A stretch of 7,065 bases of DNA from Chloroflexota bacterium (lineage in GTDB: Bacteria > Chloroflexota > Dehalococcoidia > SM23-28-2 > RBG-16-64-32). The position numbers and the translations under genes are program-made. This document shows positions 1-5,882 of this stretch, in pieces. Below the pieces are notes generated by a model. It had not been told where the DNA came from and did no database searches. It saw only the letters and a list, made by a program, of their open reading frames with translations. The first letter of the stretch is position 1; the number at the start of each line of letters is the position of its first letter. Where the stretch lies: contig VBJS01000095.1 of assembly GCA_005880055.1 (NCBI GenBank), positions 1,955 through 9,019 on the forward strand. Reading direction: 5' to 3'.

Positions 1-535
1 TCAGCCTGGGGTCGCACATCAGCGTCCGGGCGAGTTCCAGGAGCTTCTTCTGACCGCCGGAGAGGTTCGCCGCGTACTCATCGCGAAGATGCACGAGGTC
101 GACAAAATCGAGTACCTGGACGGCCTTCGTGAAGTTGGCCGATTCCTGCTTCGAAACCCGGAACGGGAACAGCAGCGGGCTCCACACATGCTCGCCGGTC
201 TGGCCGGGAGGCACCAGCATCAAGTTCTCCAGCACGGTCATGCTGCGCAGTTCCCGCGGTATCTGGAAGGTGCGCACAATTCCTTTGTGGAAGATCAGGT
301 GCGGCGGCAGGCCGTCGATGCGCTGGTCCTCGAAATAGATGCGGCCCGAAGTGGGTTTGAGGAAGCCTGTGATGATGTTGAAGAGGGTGGTCTTGCCGGC
401 GCCGTTGGGGCCGATCAGCCCGGTGATGCTGCCCCGCCTCACCGTCAGGCTGCATTCGTTCACAGCCCTCAGCCCGCCGAACGCCCGCGTTACCTGATCA
501 ACGGCAAGGATTGGCTTGTCTGCACCGTTGCCCAT
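1..535 (-). CDS. LivG-type ABC transporter ATP-binding protein (partial, C-terminus beyond left edge)
   Basis: Cytoplasmic ATPase subunit of an ABC importer of the branched-chain amino acid (LivG) class. It starts at the ATG complementary to 533-535 and stays open for 178 codons to the left edge. The N-terminus reads MGNGADKPILAVDQVTRAFG. Walker A GPNGAGKT is at residues 42-49, the Q-loop glutamine at residue 91 in RTFQIPR, and the ABC signature LSGGQ at 158-162 followed by KKLLELAR. Walker B, the D-loop and the switch histidine lie outside the window. The phrase TGFLKPTSGRI after Walker A and the stretch GIVRTFQ...MTVLENLM are typical of LivG rather than of LptB or sugar-transporter ATPases. 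Substrate is inferred only from the family; UrtD (urea) or another LivG-like system is possible. The gene is divergent from the TauE/SafE gene. No clear Shine-Dalgarno sequence precedes the ATG. Family call is strong, substrate weak. Confidence 0.9.
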   Translation of the reverse strand, partial: MGNGADKPILAVDQVTRAFGGLRAVNECSLTVRRGSITGLIGPNGAGKTTLFNIITGFLKPTSGRIYFEDQRIDGLPPHLIFHKGIVRTFQIPRELRSMTVLENLMLVPPGQTGEHVWSPLLFPFRVSKQESANFTKAVQVLDFVDLVHLRDEYAANLSGGQKKLLELARTLMCDPRL

Positions 536-698
536 GGACGTTCAGCGTCAGTATAAGGCAGAGTCACGCCACCCCGAATAACGCTGTCGCGTTTGACGCC
601 TCCGCTCGTGCGATGCGAAACTCGCTGCAAATGCGTTCCGCCGTGGACACGCCCGTCCGCCTCAACCCGGGCGCGAGCCGGCCAGGACTCTCCGGCGG
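536..698. other. Divergent intergenic region
   Basis: These 163 bp separate the LivG-type gene (leftward) from the TauE/SafE gene (rightward) and should hold the promoters of both. Apart from the TATACT box facing left, I see no convincing operator, long inverted repeat or plus-strand promoter. TTGACG at 593-598 resembles a -35 box on the plus strand, but no matching -10 lies 15-18 bp downstream of it. Confidence 0.5.
550..555 (-). promoter_or_regulatory. Candidate -10 box for the LivG-type gene
   Basis: On the minus strand the hexamer TATACT (5 of 6 to the consensus TATAAT) lies 14 bases before the ATG at 535. This would put the transcription start near 543 and leave a leader of under ten bases. 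No good -35 box is visible 16-18 bp further upstream (TTCGGG at best), so this is only a candidate. Confidence 0.25.
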
Positions 699-1460
699 AT
701 GGACGCTCTCGAGATAGCCGGCCTCCTCGCCGGCGCCTTTGCGGCGGGTGCCATCAACGCCGTTGCCGGCGGCGGATCCCTCGTCAGCTTTCCGGCGCTC
801 CTCGCCGCCGGTTACCCGGCCAAGGCCGCCAACGTCACGAACACAGTCGCCCTCTGGCCGGGCTACCTCGGTGGCTCCATCGCCTACCGGCCCGAACTAG
901 AACGCCAGCGCAGCCGCATCGCGCTTCTCGCCGCCCCCAGCATCTTCGGCGCAATTGCCGGCTCGGCTTTGCTGCTCTCCACACCCGGCGGCACATTTCG
1001 CGCCATCGTCCCCTTTCTCATCATCTTCGCAGCCTTCCTGCTTCTCGCCCAGGACGGGCTCGCCTCTTTCGCGCAGACCCACCGGCTTGGCGCAGTGAGC
1101 GATAATCACGTCCCGGCGGCCCTCCACGCCGGCGTCTTTGCTCTCGCTGTCTACGGCGCCTACTTCGGCGCCGGCCTCGGCATCCTCACCTTCGCCGTCC
1201 TCGGCATCCTGCTCCCCGATGATATCCAGCACTCAAACGCCTTGAAGGGCATGCTCTCGCTGATTATCAACGCCGCCGCTGTCGTTTACTTCGCTGCGTT
1301 CGGCCCCGTCGAATGGGTGCCCGCGCTACTGATGGCCTGCGGCGCCCTGGCGGGCGGCTACCTGGGAGTGGGTGTCGCGCGCCGACTGGGTCCCCGCTAC
1401 CTGCGTTGGGCGGTTATCGCTTATGCGCTCTTGGTCGCTTTTGTTCTCTTCATCACCTGA
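699..1460 (+). CDS. TauE/SafE-family (sulfite exporter-like) integral membrane protein
   Basis: Member of the TauE/SafE (formerly DUF81) permease family, whose studied members move sulfite, sulfoacetate or related organosulfur anions across the inner membrane. The 253-residue length is usual. The two internal repeats are visible: the first begins at residues 8-35 with the glycine-rich motif GAINAVAGGGS (17-27) and FPALL (31-35), and the second at about 145-170 with YGAYFGAGLGI (152-162). Roughly seven to eight hydrophobic segments are seen, for example near 5-35, 74-94, 101-118, 140-172, 185-201, 206-226 and 236-252. The ATG at 699 is weakly supported by AGGA at 684-687, 11 bases upstream. 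It is a single gene, divergent from the LivG-type ATPase and 70 bp ahead of the reductase. The true substrate is unknown, since many family members are uncharacterised. The sulfonate-type importer at the right end of the window makes an organosulfur substrate attractive but unproven. Confidence 0.85.
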   Translation: MDALEIAGLLAGAFAAGAINAVAGGGSLVSFPALLAAGYPAKAANVTNTVALWPGYLGGSIAYRPELERQRSRIALLAAPSIFGAIAGSALLLSTPGGTFRAIVPFLIIFAAFLLLAQDGLASFAQTHRLGAVSDNHVPAALHAGVFALAVYGAYFGAGLGILTFAVLGILLPDDIQHSNALKGMLSLIINAAAVVYFAAFGPVEWVPALLMACGALAGGYLGVGVARRLGPRYLRWAVIAYALLVAFVLFIT

Positions 1461-1493
1461 TTATTCGGCGCGCGAAAACTGGGCGAATCTTGC

Positions 1494-1522
1494 TTGTCCC
1501 CGCGCAGCGATAGCCAGATAAT
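1494..1522 (+). promoter_or_regulatory. Candidate sigma-70-type promoter for the reductase/heme-Rieske pair
   Basis: TTGTCC at 1494-1499 (4 of 6 to TTGACA) and GATAAT at 1517-1522 (5 of 6 to TATAAT) are separated by exactly 17 bp. The predicted start of transcription, about 7 bases past the -10, falls at 1529-1531, essentially on the ATG at 1531. No Shine-Dalgarno sequence precedes that ATG, which fits a leaderless mRNA. Confidence 0.45.
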
Positions 1523-1530
1523 CGTGCTGC

Positions 1531-2556
1531 ATGCAGTACCGGACCCTGCCTAACAGCCCTCTTTCACTCTCCACCGTCGGCTTTGGCCTCTGGACGATCT
1601 CCACCGGTTGGTGGGGTGTCGAAGACGACAAGCTTGCCGTTGATTTGCTCAGGCGGGCCTTCGACCTCGGCATCACCTTCTATGACACGGCCGACACTTA
1701 CGGCAACGGCAAAGGCGAGACCATCCTCGCCGATGCCCTCTCCCCGGTTCGCGATCGCATCGTCATCGGCACCAAGTTCGGTTACGACTTTTACAACCAT
1801 AGCGATAAGCGCGAGGGCCAGCGAGAGATCCCGCAGGACTTCTCGGCCCGCCATCTTCGCTTCGCGCTCGAGCAGAGCCTTCGCCGCCTGCGTACGGACT
1901 ACATTGACATCTATCTGCTGCACAACCCACGCATGTGGGCGATCGATAACGATGAGCTGTTCCCCGCCCTCGACGACCTGAAGGCCGAAGGCAAGATCCG
2001 CCACTACGGAGTCACGTTGGGCCCCGCTATCGGCTGGAAAGGAGAGGGCGTCGCTTCGATGCGCCGGCGCCCGATCACCGTGCTGCAGATGATCCACAAC
2101 CTACTCGAGCAAGATCCCGGCCGCAGGTTGCTAGAAGTCGCAGCCGAGGAGGACGTGGGCGTGCTGGTGCGAGTCCCTCACTCGTCCGGACTGCTGGAAG
2201 GCAAGTACACCTCCGAAACGAAGTTCGACGTCAAAGACCACCGCAGCCATCGCCCGCGCGAGTGGCTGATAAACGGGCTCCAGAAGCTGGAACAGCTGCG
2301 CTTCTTGCACGAGGGCACGGGTCGCACGATCGGCCAGGTGGCGATTCAATGGCTCCTCGCCGCGCCGCAGATCGTCTCCGTGCTCCCCAACATCTACAAC
2401 ACGGAGCAGCTTGAGGAGTTCGCCGCCGCGCCGGAGACACCCCCCTTGAACGAGGCTGAGCTGAGCCGCGTTGCTCAGCTTTACCAAACAAACTTCGGAC
2501 TGCAGCCCGCCCGGGAAGCAGCCTCAACGCCTGCAGCCGCGGGCCGGACCGTTTAG
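1531..2556 (+). CDS. Aldo/keto reductase
   Basis: NAD(P)H-dependent oxidoreductase of the aldo/keto reductase superfamily, a cytoplasmic TIM barrel reducing aldehydes or ketones. The catalytic tetrad is complete: Asp52 and Tyr57 in YDTADTYG, Lys82 in GTKFGY and His131 in LLHNP. The N-terminus MQYRTLPNSPLSLSTVGFGL is the typical first hairpin and strand of bacterial YajO/Tas-like members. At 341 residues it is slightly long: the barrel ends near 325 and a short Ala/Pro-rich tail (326-341) follows. The C-terminal phrase QVAIQWLLAAPQIVSVLPNI (269-288) matches the usual segment that helps bind the cofactor phosphate. No Shine-Dalgarno sequence is seen, and a candidate promoter lies directly upstream. 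The stop codon is 2 bp from the next start, so it is probably translated together with the heme/Rieske fusion, hinting at a shared role. Substrate unknown. Confidence 0.92.
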   Translation: MQYRTLPNSPLSLSTVGFGLWTISTGWWGVEDDKLAVDLLRRAFDLGITFYDTADTYGNGKGETILADALSPVRDRIVIGTKFGYDFYNHSDKREGQREIPQDFSARHLRFALEQSLRRLRTDYIDIYLLHNPRMWAIDNDELFPALDDLKAEGKIRHYGVTLGPAIGWKGEGVASMRRRPITVLQMIHNLLEQDPGRRLLEVAAEEDVGVLVRVPHSSGLLEGKYTSETKFDVKDHRSHRPREWLINGLQKLEQLRFLHEGTGRTIGQVAIQWLLAAPQIVSVLPNIYNTEQLEEFAAAPETPPLNEAELSRVAQLYQTNFGLQPAREAASTPAAAGRTV

Positions 2557-2558
2557 CC

Positions 2559-3692
2559 ATGCCGAGTGCGAAGGAAGACCGGCCGGCTGGACATCGCCAA
2601 ATCGTACGCTTTTCGTTTTACCGCGTCGACTCGGCGTGGAGGGCCCTGCCACCGGAGGAGCGCGACTCGCACAAGCATCAGTTCTGTCGCGCCGTCGAAT
2701 CCTTCGGAGAGCGCCTACAGGTGCGCATTTATTCGCTCGTCGGCACCCGCGGCGATGCCGACCTCCTGCTCTGGCAGATCGCTGACCGGCTCGACGACCT
2801 CCAGTCCCTGGCCACCGCCGTCATGAAGACCGAAATGGCGCCCTACCTGTCGCTTCCGTACTCCTACCTCGCCATGACCCGCCGCTCCGTCTACGTGAGC
2901 GGCGAGGAGGGGCGGGCGCGGACCGTTCTGCACCCCACCAAATCCGCCTACCTCTTCGTCTACCCGTTCGTCAAGACCCGGGATTGGTACCAACTGCCGC
3001 TTGATGAACGTCAGGCCATGATGGACCAGCACATAGCGATCGGCCGCAAGTACCCGTCCGTAAAGCTGAACACAACGTACTCATTCGGGCTGGACGACCA
3101 GGAGTTTGTCGTCTCCTTTGAGACCGATGAGCCGGCCGATTTTCTGGATCTGGTGATGGAGCTGCGTGAAGCCCGGTCCAGCCTCTTTACCCTTCGCGAT
3201 ACCCCGGCCTTCACCTGCATCGCTATGCCGTTGCGAGAGGCGCTGGATGCAATCGGTGGAGTCGAACAGCCACTGCAGACGGAGCGATATGAGGCTCCAT
3301 CAGGGGCTTCCCCGGGCGGAGCTAGTAACGGCCGTCCGTCAACAGGCAGCGAGCCCTTCCTCGCGGCCCACGTCGCGGATGTCCCCGAAGGCGGCTGCGC
3401 TCTGGTCTACCACGAGGGCGAGCAGATTGCGATCTTCAACTCCGGCGGGCGTTTCTTCGCCGTGGGCAACCGCTGTTCTCACGCTAACGGCCCCCTCGCG
3501 GACGGAAAACTCGAAGGTTCAACGGTCGTCTGCTCTTATCACGGGTCGCGGTTTGATCTGGCCACCGGCGTTCCCCTCTCCGGCCCCGCCTCGCGCCCTC
3601 TTGCTGCTTTCAACGTGATTCCTGAAGACGGCCGCATTTACCTGCAACGGCGCGCCCCGCAGGCAGCCGCTCGCGGCCCGGCGACGGGCTGA
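2559..3692 (+). CDS. Chlorite dismutase/HemQ-like heme protein fused to a C-terminal Rieske [2Fe-2S] domain
   Basis: Two-domain protein of 377 residues. Residues about 12-233 are a chlorite dismutase-superfamily domain closest to coproheme decarboxylase (HemQ/ChdC), which turns coproheme into heme b in the coproporphyrin-dependent pathway. Visible landmarks are YLFVYPFVKTRDWYQLP (131-147) with Tyr135, Lys139 and Trp143, MMDQHIAIGRKYP (154-166) with the likely proximal heme ligand His158, and YSFGLDDQEFVVSFE (174-188). The strand at 165-177 has no arginine, so the distal Arg of chlorite-degrading enzymes appears absent. A Gly/Ser/Pro-rich linker (about 240-264) joins a Rieske domain at about 266-363: Cys306-Ser-His308, 16 residues, then Cys325-Ser-Tyr-His328. 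The extra disulfide cysteines of bc1-type Rieske proteins are missing, so it is ferredoxin-type. No signal peptide is seen; likely cytoplasmic. A weak GGA at 2546-2548 and the reductase stop 2 bp upstream suggest translational coupling. Domain calls are firm; the biological role is inference. Confidence 0.88.
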   Translation: MPSAKEDRPAGHRQIVRFSFYRVDSAWRALPPEERDSHKHQFCRAVESFGERLQVRIYSLVGTRGDADLLLWQIADRLDDLQSLATAVMKTEMAPYLSLPYSYLAMTRRSVYVSGEEGRARTVLHPTKSAYLFVYPFVKTRDWYQLPLDERQAMMDQHIAIGRKYPSVKLNTTYSFGLDDQEFVVSFETDEPADFLDLVMELREARSSLFTLRDTPAFTCIAMPLREALDAIGGVEQPLQTERYEAPSGASPGGASNGRPSTGSEPFLAAHVADVPEGGCALVYHEGEQIAIFNSGGRFFAVGNRCSHANGPLADGKLEGSTVVCSYHGSRFDLATGVPLSGPASRPLAAFNVIPEDGRIYLQRRAPQAAARGPATG

Positions 3693-3778
3693 ACCCCCGG
3701 CATTTCCGGCGCTCGCTGGTCTCCGGCCTCTCGCATGCTATATGCTGAGATGACCCATGCAGCCAACCGGACAATGCG
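3693..3778 (+). promoter_or_regulatory. Intergenic region ahead of pyrH with candidate -10 box
   Basis: This 86-bp gap should carry the end of the upstream transcript and the pyrH promoter. Overlapping TATATG (3739-3744) and TATGCT (3741-3746) each match the -10 consensus at 4 of 6, but no good -35 is found at normal spacing. CCGG-rich short inverted repeats near 3697-3726 are too weak to call a terminator. A 10-codon reading frame starting at 3750 is described separately. Confidence 0.3.
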
Positions 3779-3782
3779 ATGA
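3750..3782 (+). CDS. Possible 10-codon upstream reading frame overlapping the pyrH start
   Basis: ATG at 3750 opens the frame MTHAANRTMR and stops at TGA 3780-3782, which overlaps the pyrH ATG (3779-3781) in the classic ATGA arrangement. A second 10-codon frame from the ATG at 3757 (MQPTGQCDDC) also runs past the pyrH start, stopping at 3789. Neither has a strong ribosome binding site, and frames this short arise often by chance, so this is only a possibility. Confidence 0.15.
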   Translation: MTHAANRTMR

Positions 3783-4543
3783 CTGCTGACCCTCCCTTCC
3801 ACCGTATTCTCCTCAAGCTGAGCGGCGAGGCGCTCCAGGGCGATCTGCCGTATGGCATCGAACCTGTCATGCTCGATACCATCGCTTCAGAGCTGAAGAG
3901 CGTGCAGGAGCTGGGCATCGAGGTGGCCATCGTGGTTGGCGGCGGCAACATCTTCCGGGGCGCCGAGGCTTCGGCTGCCGGTATGGACCGCGCCACAGGC
4001 GATTACGCTGGCATGTTGGCGACTATCATCAACGGACTGGCTCTGCAGGACGCGCTGGAACGCAACGGGCTGGACGTGCGGACCCAGTCGGCGATCACCG
4101 TGACCGCCGTCGCGGAGCCGTACATCCGGCGCCGCGCCATGCGCCACCTGGAAAAGGGCCGCGTGGTAATCTTCGCCGCAGGCACGGGCAACCCATATAT
4201 GACCACCGATACGGCAGCGGCCCTCCGCGCTATCGAAATCGACGCCGAGGTTCTTCTGATGGCCAAGAAGAACGTGGACGGCGTTTACGAGGCAGACCCG
4301 TTCAAAGACCCATCCGCGCGCAAGTTCGAGACCCTATCGTACCTCGACGCGCTCAATCGGCGAGTGCAGGTCATGGACTCCACCGCGCTGTCCCTATGCA
4401 TGGAGAATTCCCTCCCCATCATTGTCTTTGACCTTCGCGCCCCCAACAGCATCACGCGTGCCGCCTCCGGCGAGCACACCGGCACCCGTGTAGGCTCGTT
4501 GGAGACCCAGTTCGCCCCGGCGGCTGCCGGGCCCTCTCGCTAA
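3779..4543 (+). CDS. pyrH: UMP kinase (uridylate kinase)
   Basis: Phosphorylates UMP to UDP with ATP in pyrimidine nucleotide synthesis; a cytoplasmic hexamer of the amino acid kinase family, distinct from eukaryotic UMP/CMP kinases. At 254 residues it is slightly longer than the usual 235-245, owing to a short Ala/Pro tail. Family motifs appear in order: KLSGEAL (13-19), VVGGGNIFRG (52-61), DYAGMLAT (75-82), GTGNPYMTTDTAA (135-147) for nucleotide binding, KNVDGVYEADP (164-174) and MDSTA (199-203). The ATG at 3779 has only a weak GGA at 3769-3771 upstream, but it sits a few residues before the conserved first strand, as expected. It is followed after 15 bp by frr, the usual partner. The common rpsB-tsf genes are not directly upstream; a heme/Rieske gene is there instead. 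Identification is secure. Confidence 0.97.
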   Translation: MTADPPFHRILLKLSGEALQGDLPYGIEPVMLDTIASELKSVQELGIEVAIVVGGGNIFRGAEASAAGMDRATGDYAGMLATIINGLALQDALERNGLDVRTQSAITVTAVAEPYIRRRAMRHLEKGRVVIFAAGTGNPYMTTDTAAALRAIEIDAEVLLMAKKNVDGVYEADPFKDPSARKFETLSYLDALNRRVQVMDSTALSLCMENSLPIIVFDLRAPNSITRAASGEHTGTRVGSLETQFAPAAAGPSR

Positions 4544-4546
4544 AAC

Positions 4547-4552
4547 AGGAGA
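4547..4552 (+). promoter_or_regulatory. Ribosome binding site of frr
   Basis: AGGAGA, 6 bases before the ATG at 4559, is the best Shine-Dalgarno sequence in the window. It fixes the frr start and fits co-transcription with pyrH, whose stop is at 4541-4543. Confidence 0.75.
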
Positions 4553-4558
4553 CTAGCC

Positions 4559-5116
4559 ATGGTGCAAGAGCAGATCGGCGACGCCAAGACAAGGATGCAC
4601 AAGGCGGCGGAAGCATTGAAGGCGGAACTCGCAACCGTGCGTACGGGCCGCGCCAGCCCCGGCCTTGTAGAACACCTGCGCGTCGACTATTACGGCACCC
4701 CTACGCCTCTCAACCAGCTCTCCACAATCACTGCGCCCGACGCGAAGCTCATCGTGATCACTCCCTACGATCGCAGCTCCCTCGGCACCATCGAGAAAGC
4801 GATTCTGCGGTCAGACCTGGGCCTCACGCCCTCCAACGACGGCGCGGTGATCAGGCTCAACATCCCTCCCCTCACGGAGGACCGGCGCCGCGACCTGGCC
4901 AAGCACGTCCGCAAGCGGGTCGAGGAGGCTCGTGTAGCCGTCCGGAACATCCGGCGGGATATCCACGATCACATGCGCAAGCTGGAACATTCACATGACA
5001 TCTCGCAGGACGAGCTAAAGCGATCAGAGACAGAACTGCAGAAGATTACCGACGAACAGATCAAGGAAGTTGACGGGATAGGCGAGGAGAAAGAGAAGGA
5101 TCTTCTCTCCGTCTGA
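4559..5116 (+). CDS. frr: Ribosome recycling factor
   Basis: Works with EF-G in the cytoplasm to split the post-termination ribosome so that subunits can be reused. The 185-residue length is exactly that of the family. Domain I helices are seen at the start (KTRMHKAAEALKAELATVRTGRASP, about 10-34, ending in the conserved RTGRASP) and from about 106 to the C-terminus. The beta-rich domain II spans about 35-103 with YYGTPTPLNQ (44-53) and VIRLNIPPLTEDRR (97-110). The RNI-R-R-D segment (129-134) holds the arginine shown to be essential in E. coli (Arg132). Start supported by AGGAGA at 4547-4552. It forms an operon with pyrH. The stop is only 7 bp from the stop of the convergent permease gene, so transcripts of the two operons must overlap or end within the coding regions. 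Confidence 0.97.
   Translation: MVQEQIGDAKTRMHKAAEALKAELATVRTGRASPGLVEHLRVDYYGTPTPLNQLSTITAPDAKLIVITPYDRSSLGTIEKAILRSDLGLTPSNDGAVIRLNIPPLTEDRRRDLAKHVRKRVEEARVAVRNIRRDIHDHMRKLEHSHDISQDELKRSETELQKITDEQIKEVDGIGEEKEKDLLSV
5090..5110 (-). terminator. Candidate terminator hairpin for the leftward transporter operon, inside the 3' end of frr
   Basis: AGAGAAG (5092-5098) and CTTCTCT (5102-5108) form a perfect 7-bp stem with a 3-base loop. In the leftward RNA two further G-U pairs can close it (5109-5110 with 5090-5091), and the run that follows is pyrimidine-rich (TTCTCCTC). Only 3 of 7 pairs are G-C and the U-tract is interrupted, so it is a weak candidate. It lies 14 bases beyond the permease stop and within the last codons of frr. 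Confidence 0.3.
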
Positions 5117-5123
5117 GACCGTG

Positions 5124-5882
5124 TCAGGTCGCGAGTCCCCAGCGCTCCTGCACAAATCGTTCGATCCGGCCGAACACGAGAAAGTCCACAAACAACCCGA
5201 TTGCCACAATCACCAGCATAACCGCCAGTACCAGGCTCATATCGTTCAGGGACCGCCCCAGGTCCAGCAACTGGCCCAGGCTTACAGTGGCGACTATCAG
5301 TTCGGCTGCCATCAACGAGCGCCAGGCAAAGGACCACCCTAATTTCAGTCCTTGAGTCATCGAAGGCAACAGCGCGGGCAACTGCACGTAGCGGGCGGTC
5401 TGTAGCCTGCTGGCCCCCATCGTCAGAGCGGCCCGCTTGTAGATTGGTGGCATCTGCTGCATGCCGGAGCGAGCGGATATGGCAATCGAGGCGACTGATC
5501 CCATCACGACCACAAAGATGATGGCCTTGTCGTTGATGCCGAACCAGATAACAGCCAGCGGCACCCAGGTGACGCTGGGCAGCGATTGCAAGCCCAGCAC
5601 TGCACTTCCCAGGGTCTCATCTACCCACTTCCAATTAGCCATCGCCATTCCGATCAACACGCCGGCCACCAGTCCGATGAAATAGCCGATGAGCAGCCGG
5701 CGCATGCTGATTTCGACGGCATCCGTGATGCGCCCGCTGCGTAAGTAGGTCCAGAACGAGTCCCAGACCTCGTTCGGCGGGGGCAGCACGTATTTCGGCC
5801 AGACGTGCAGCATAGCGACAACTTGCCAGAGGCCGAGGAGGGCCAGGTAAAAGAGGACCACCCGGAGGACCCTAAATGGCAT
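5124..5882 (-). CDS. ABC transporter permease, sulfonate/nitrate/taurine type (SsuC-like)
   Basis: Inner-membrane channel subunit of an ABC importer in the SsuC/TauC/NrtB class (binding-protein-dependent transport inner membrane component). It has 252 residues, the usual size. Hydrophobic segments occur near 6-25, 63-82, 94-115, 119-137, 184-199 and 217-238. The EAA loop that docks the ATPase is AALTMGASRLQTARYVQLPA (151-170) followed by LLPSMTQGLKLGWSFAW, with the expected glycine in MGAS. The N-terminal WPKYVLPPPNEVWDSF (28-43) is typical of this class. The ATG at 5882 is supported by GGAAGA at 5888-5893, which lies in the end of the ATPase gene; the two genes overlap by 11 bp, indicating translational coupling. 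It is last in the operon. Exact substrate (alkanesulfonate, taurine, nitrate or another small solute) is not determined by this subunit. Confidence 0.93.
   Translation of the reverse strand: MPFRVLRVVLFYLALLGLWQVVAMLHVWPKYVLPPPNEVWDSFWTYLRSGRITDAVEISMRRLLIGYFIGLVAGVLIGMAMANWKWVDETLGSAVLGLQSLPSVTWVPLAVIWFGINDKAIIFVVVMGSVASIAISARSGMQQMPPIYKRAALTMGASRLQTARYVQLPALLPSMTQGLKLGWSFAWRSLMAAELIVATVSLGQLLDLGRSLNDMSLVLAVMLVIVAIGLFVDFLVFGRIERFVQERWGLAT

Noticed and set aside
78..455. Minus-strand 125-codon frame at the left edge
   Set aside because: It is out of frame with the LivG-type ATPase that is open from 535 to the edge with Walker A, Q-loop and signature; its His/Arg/Pro-rich product matches nothing recognisable.
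1461..1490. TTCG/CGAA inverted repeat after the TauE/SafE gene as a terminator
   Set aside because: Only a 4-bp stem with a GC loop and no T-tract; too weak to call.
1564..2097. Long antisense frame (177 codons) within the aldo/keto reductase
   Set aside because: It is a shadow in high-GC DNA; the plus strand carries the full catalytic tetrad and family motifs.
2559..3692. Calling the fusion a true chlorite dismutase (chlorite to chloride and oxygen)
   Set aside because: The distal-strand arginine needed for that activity appears absent, and the Tyr/Lys pair points to the decarboxylase branch.
3693..3730. CCGG-containing inverted repeats after the fusion gene as a terminator
   Set aside because: Stems are 4-5 bp, partly because CCGG is self-complementary, and no T-run follows.
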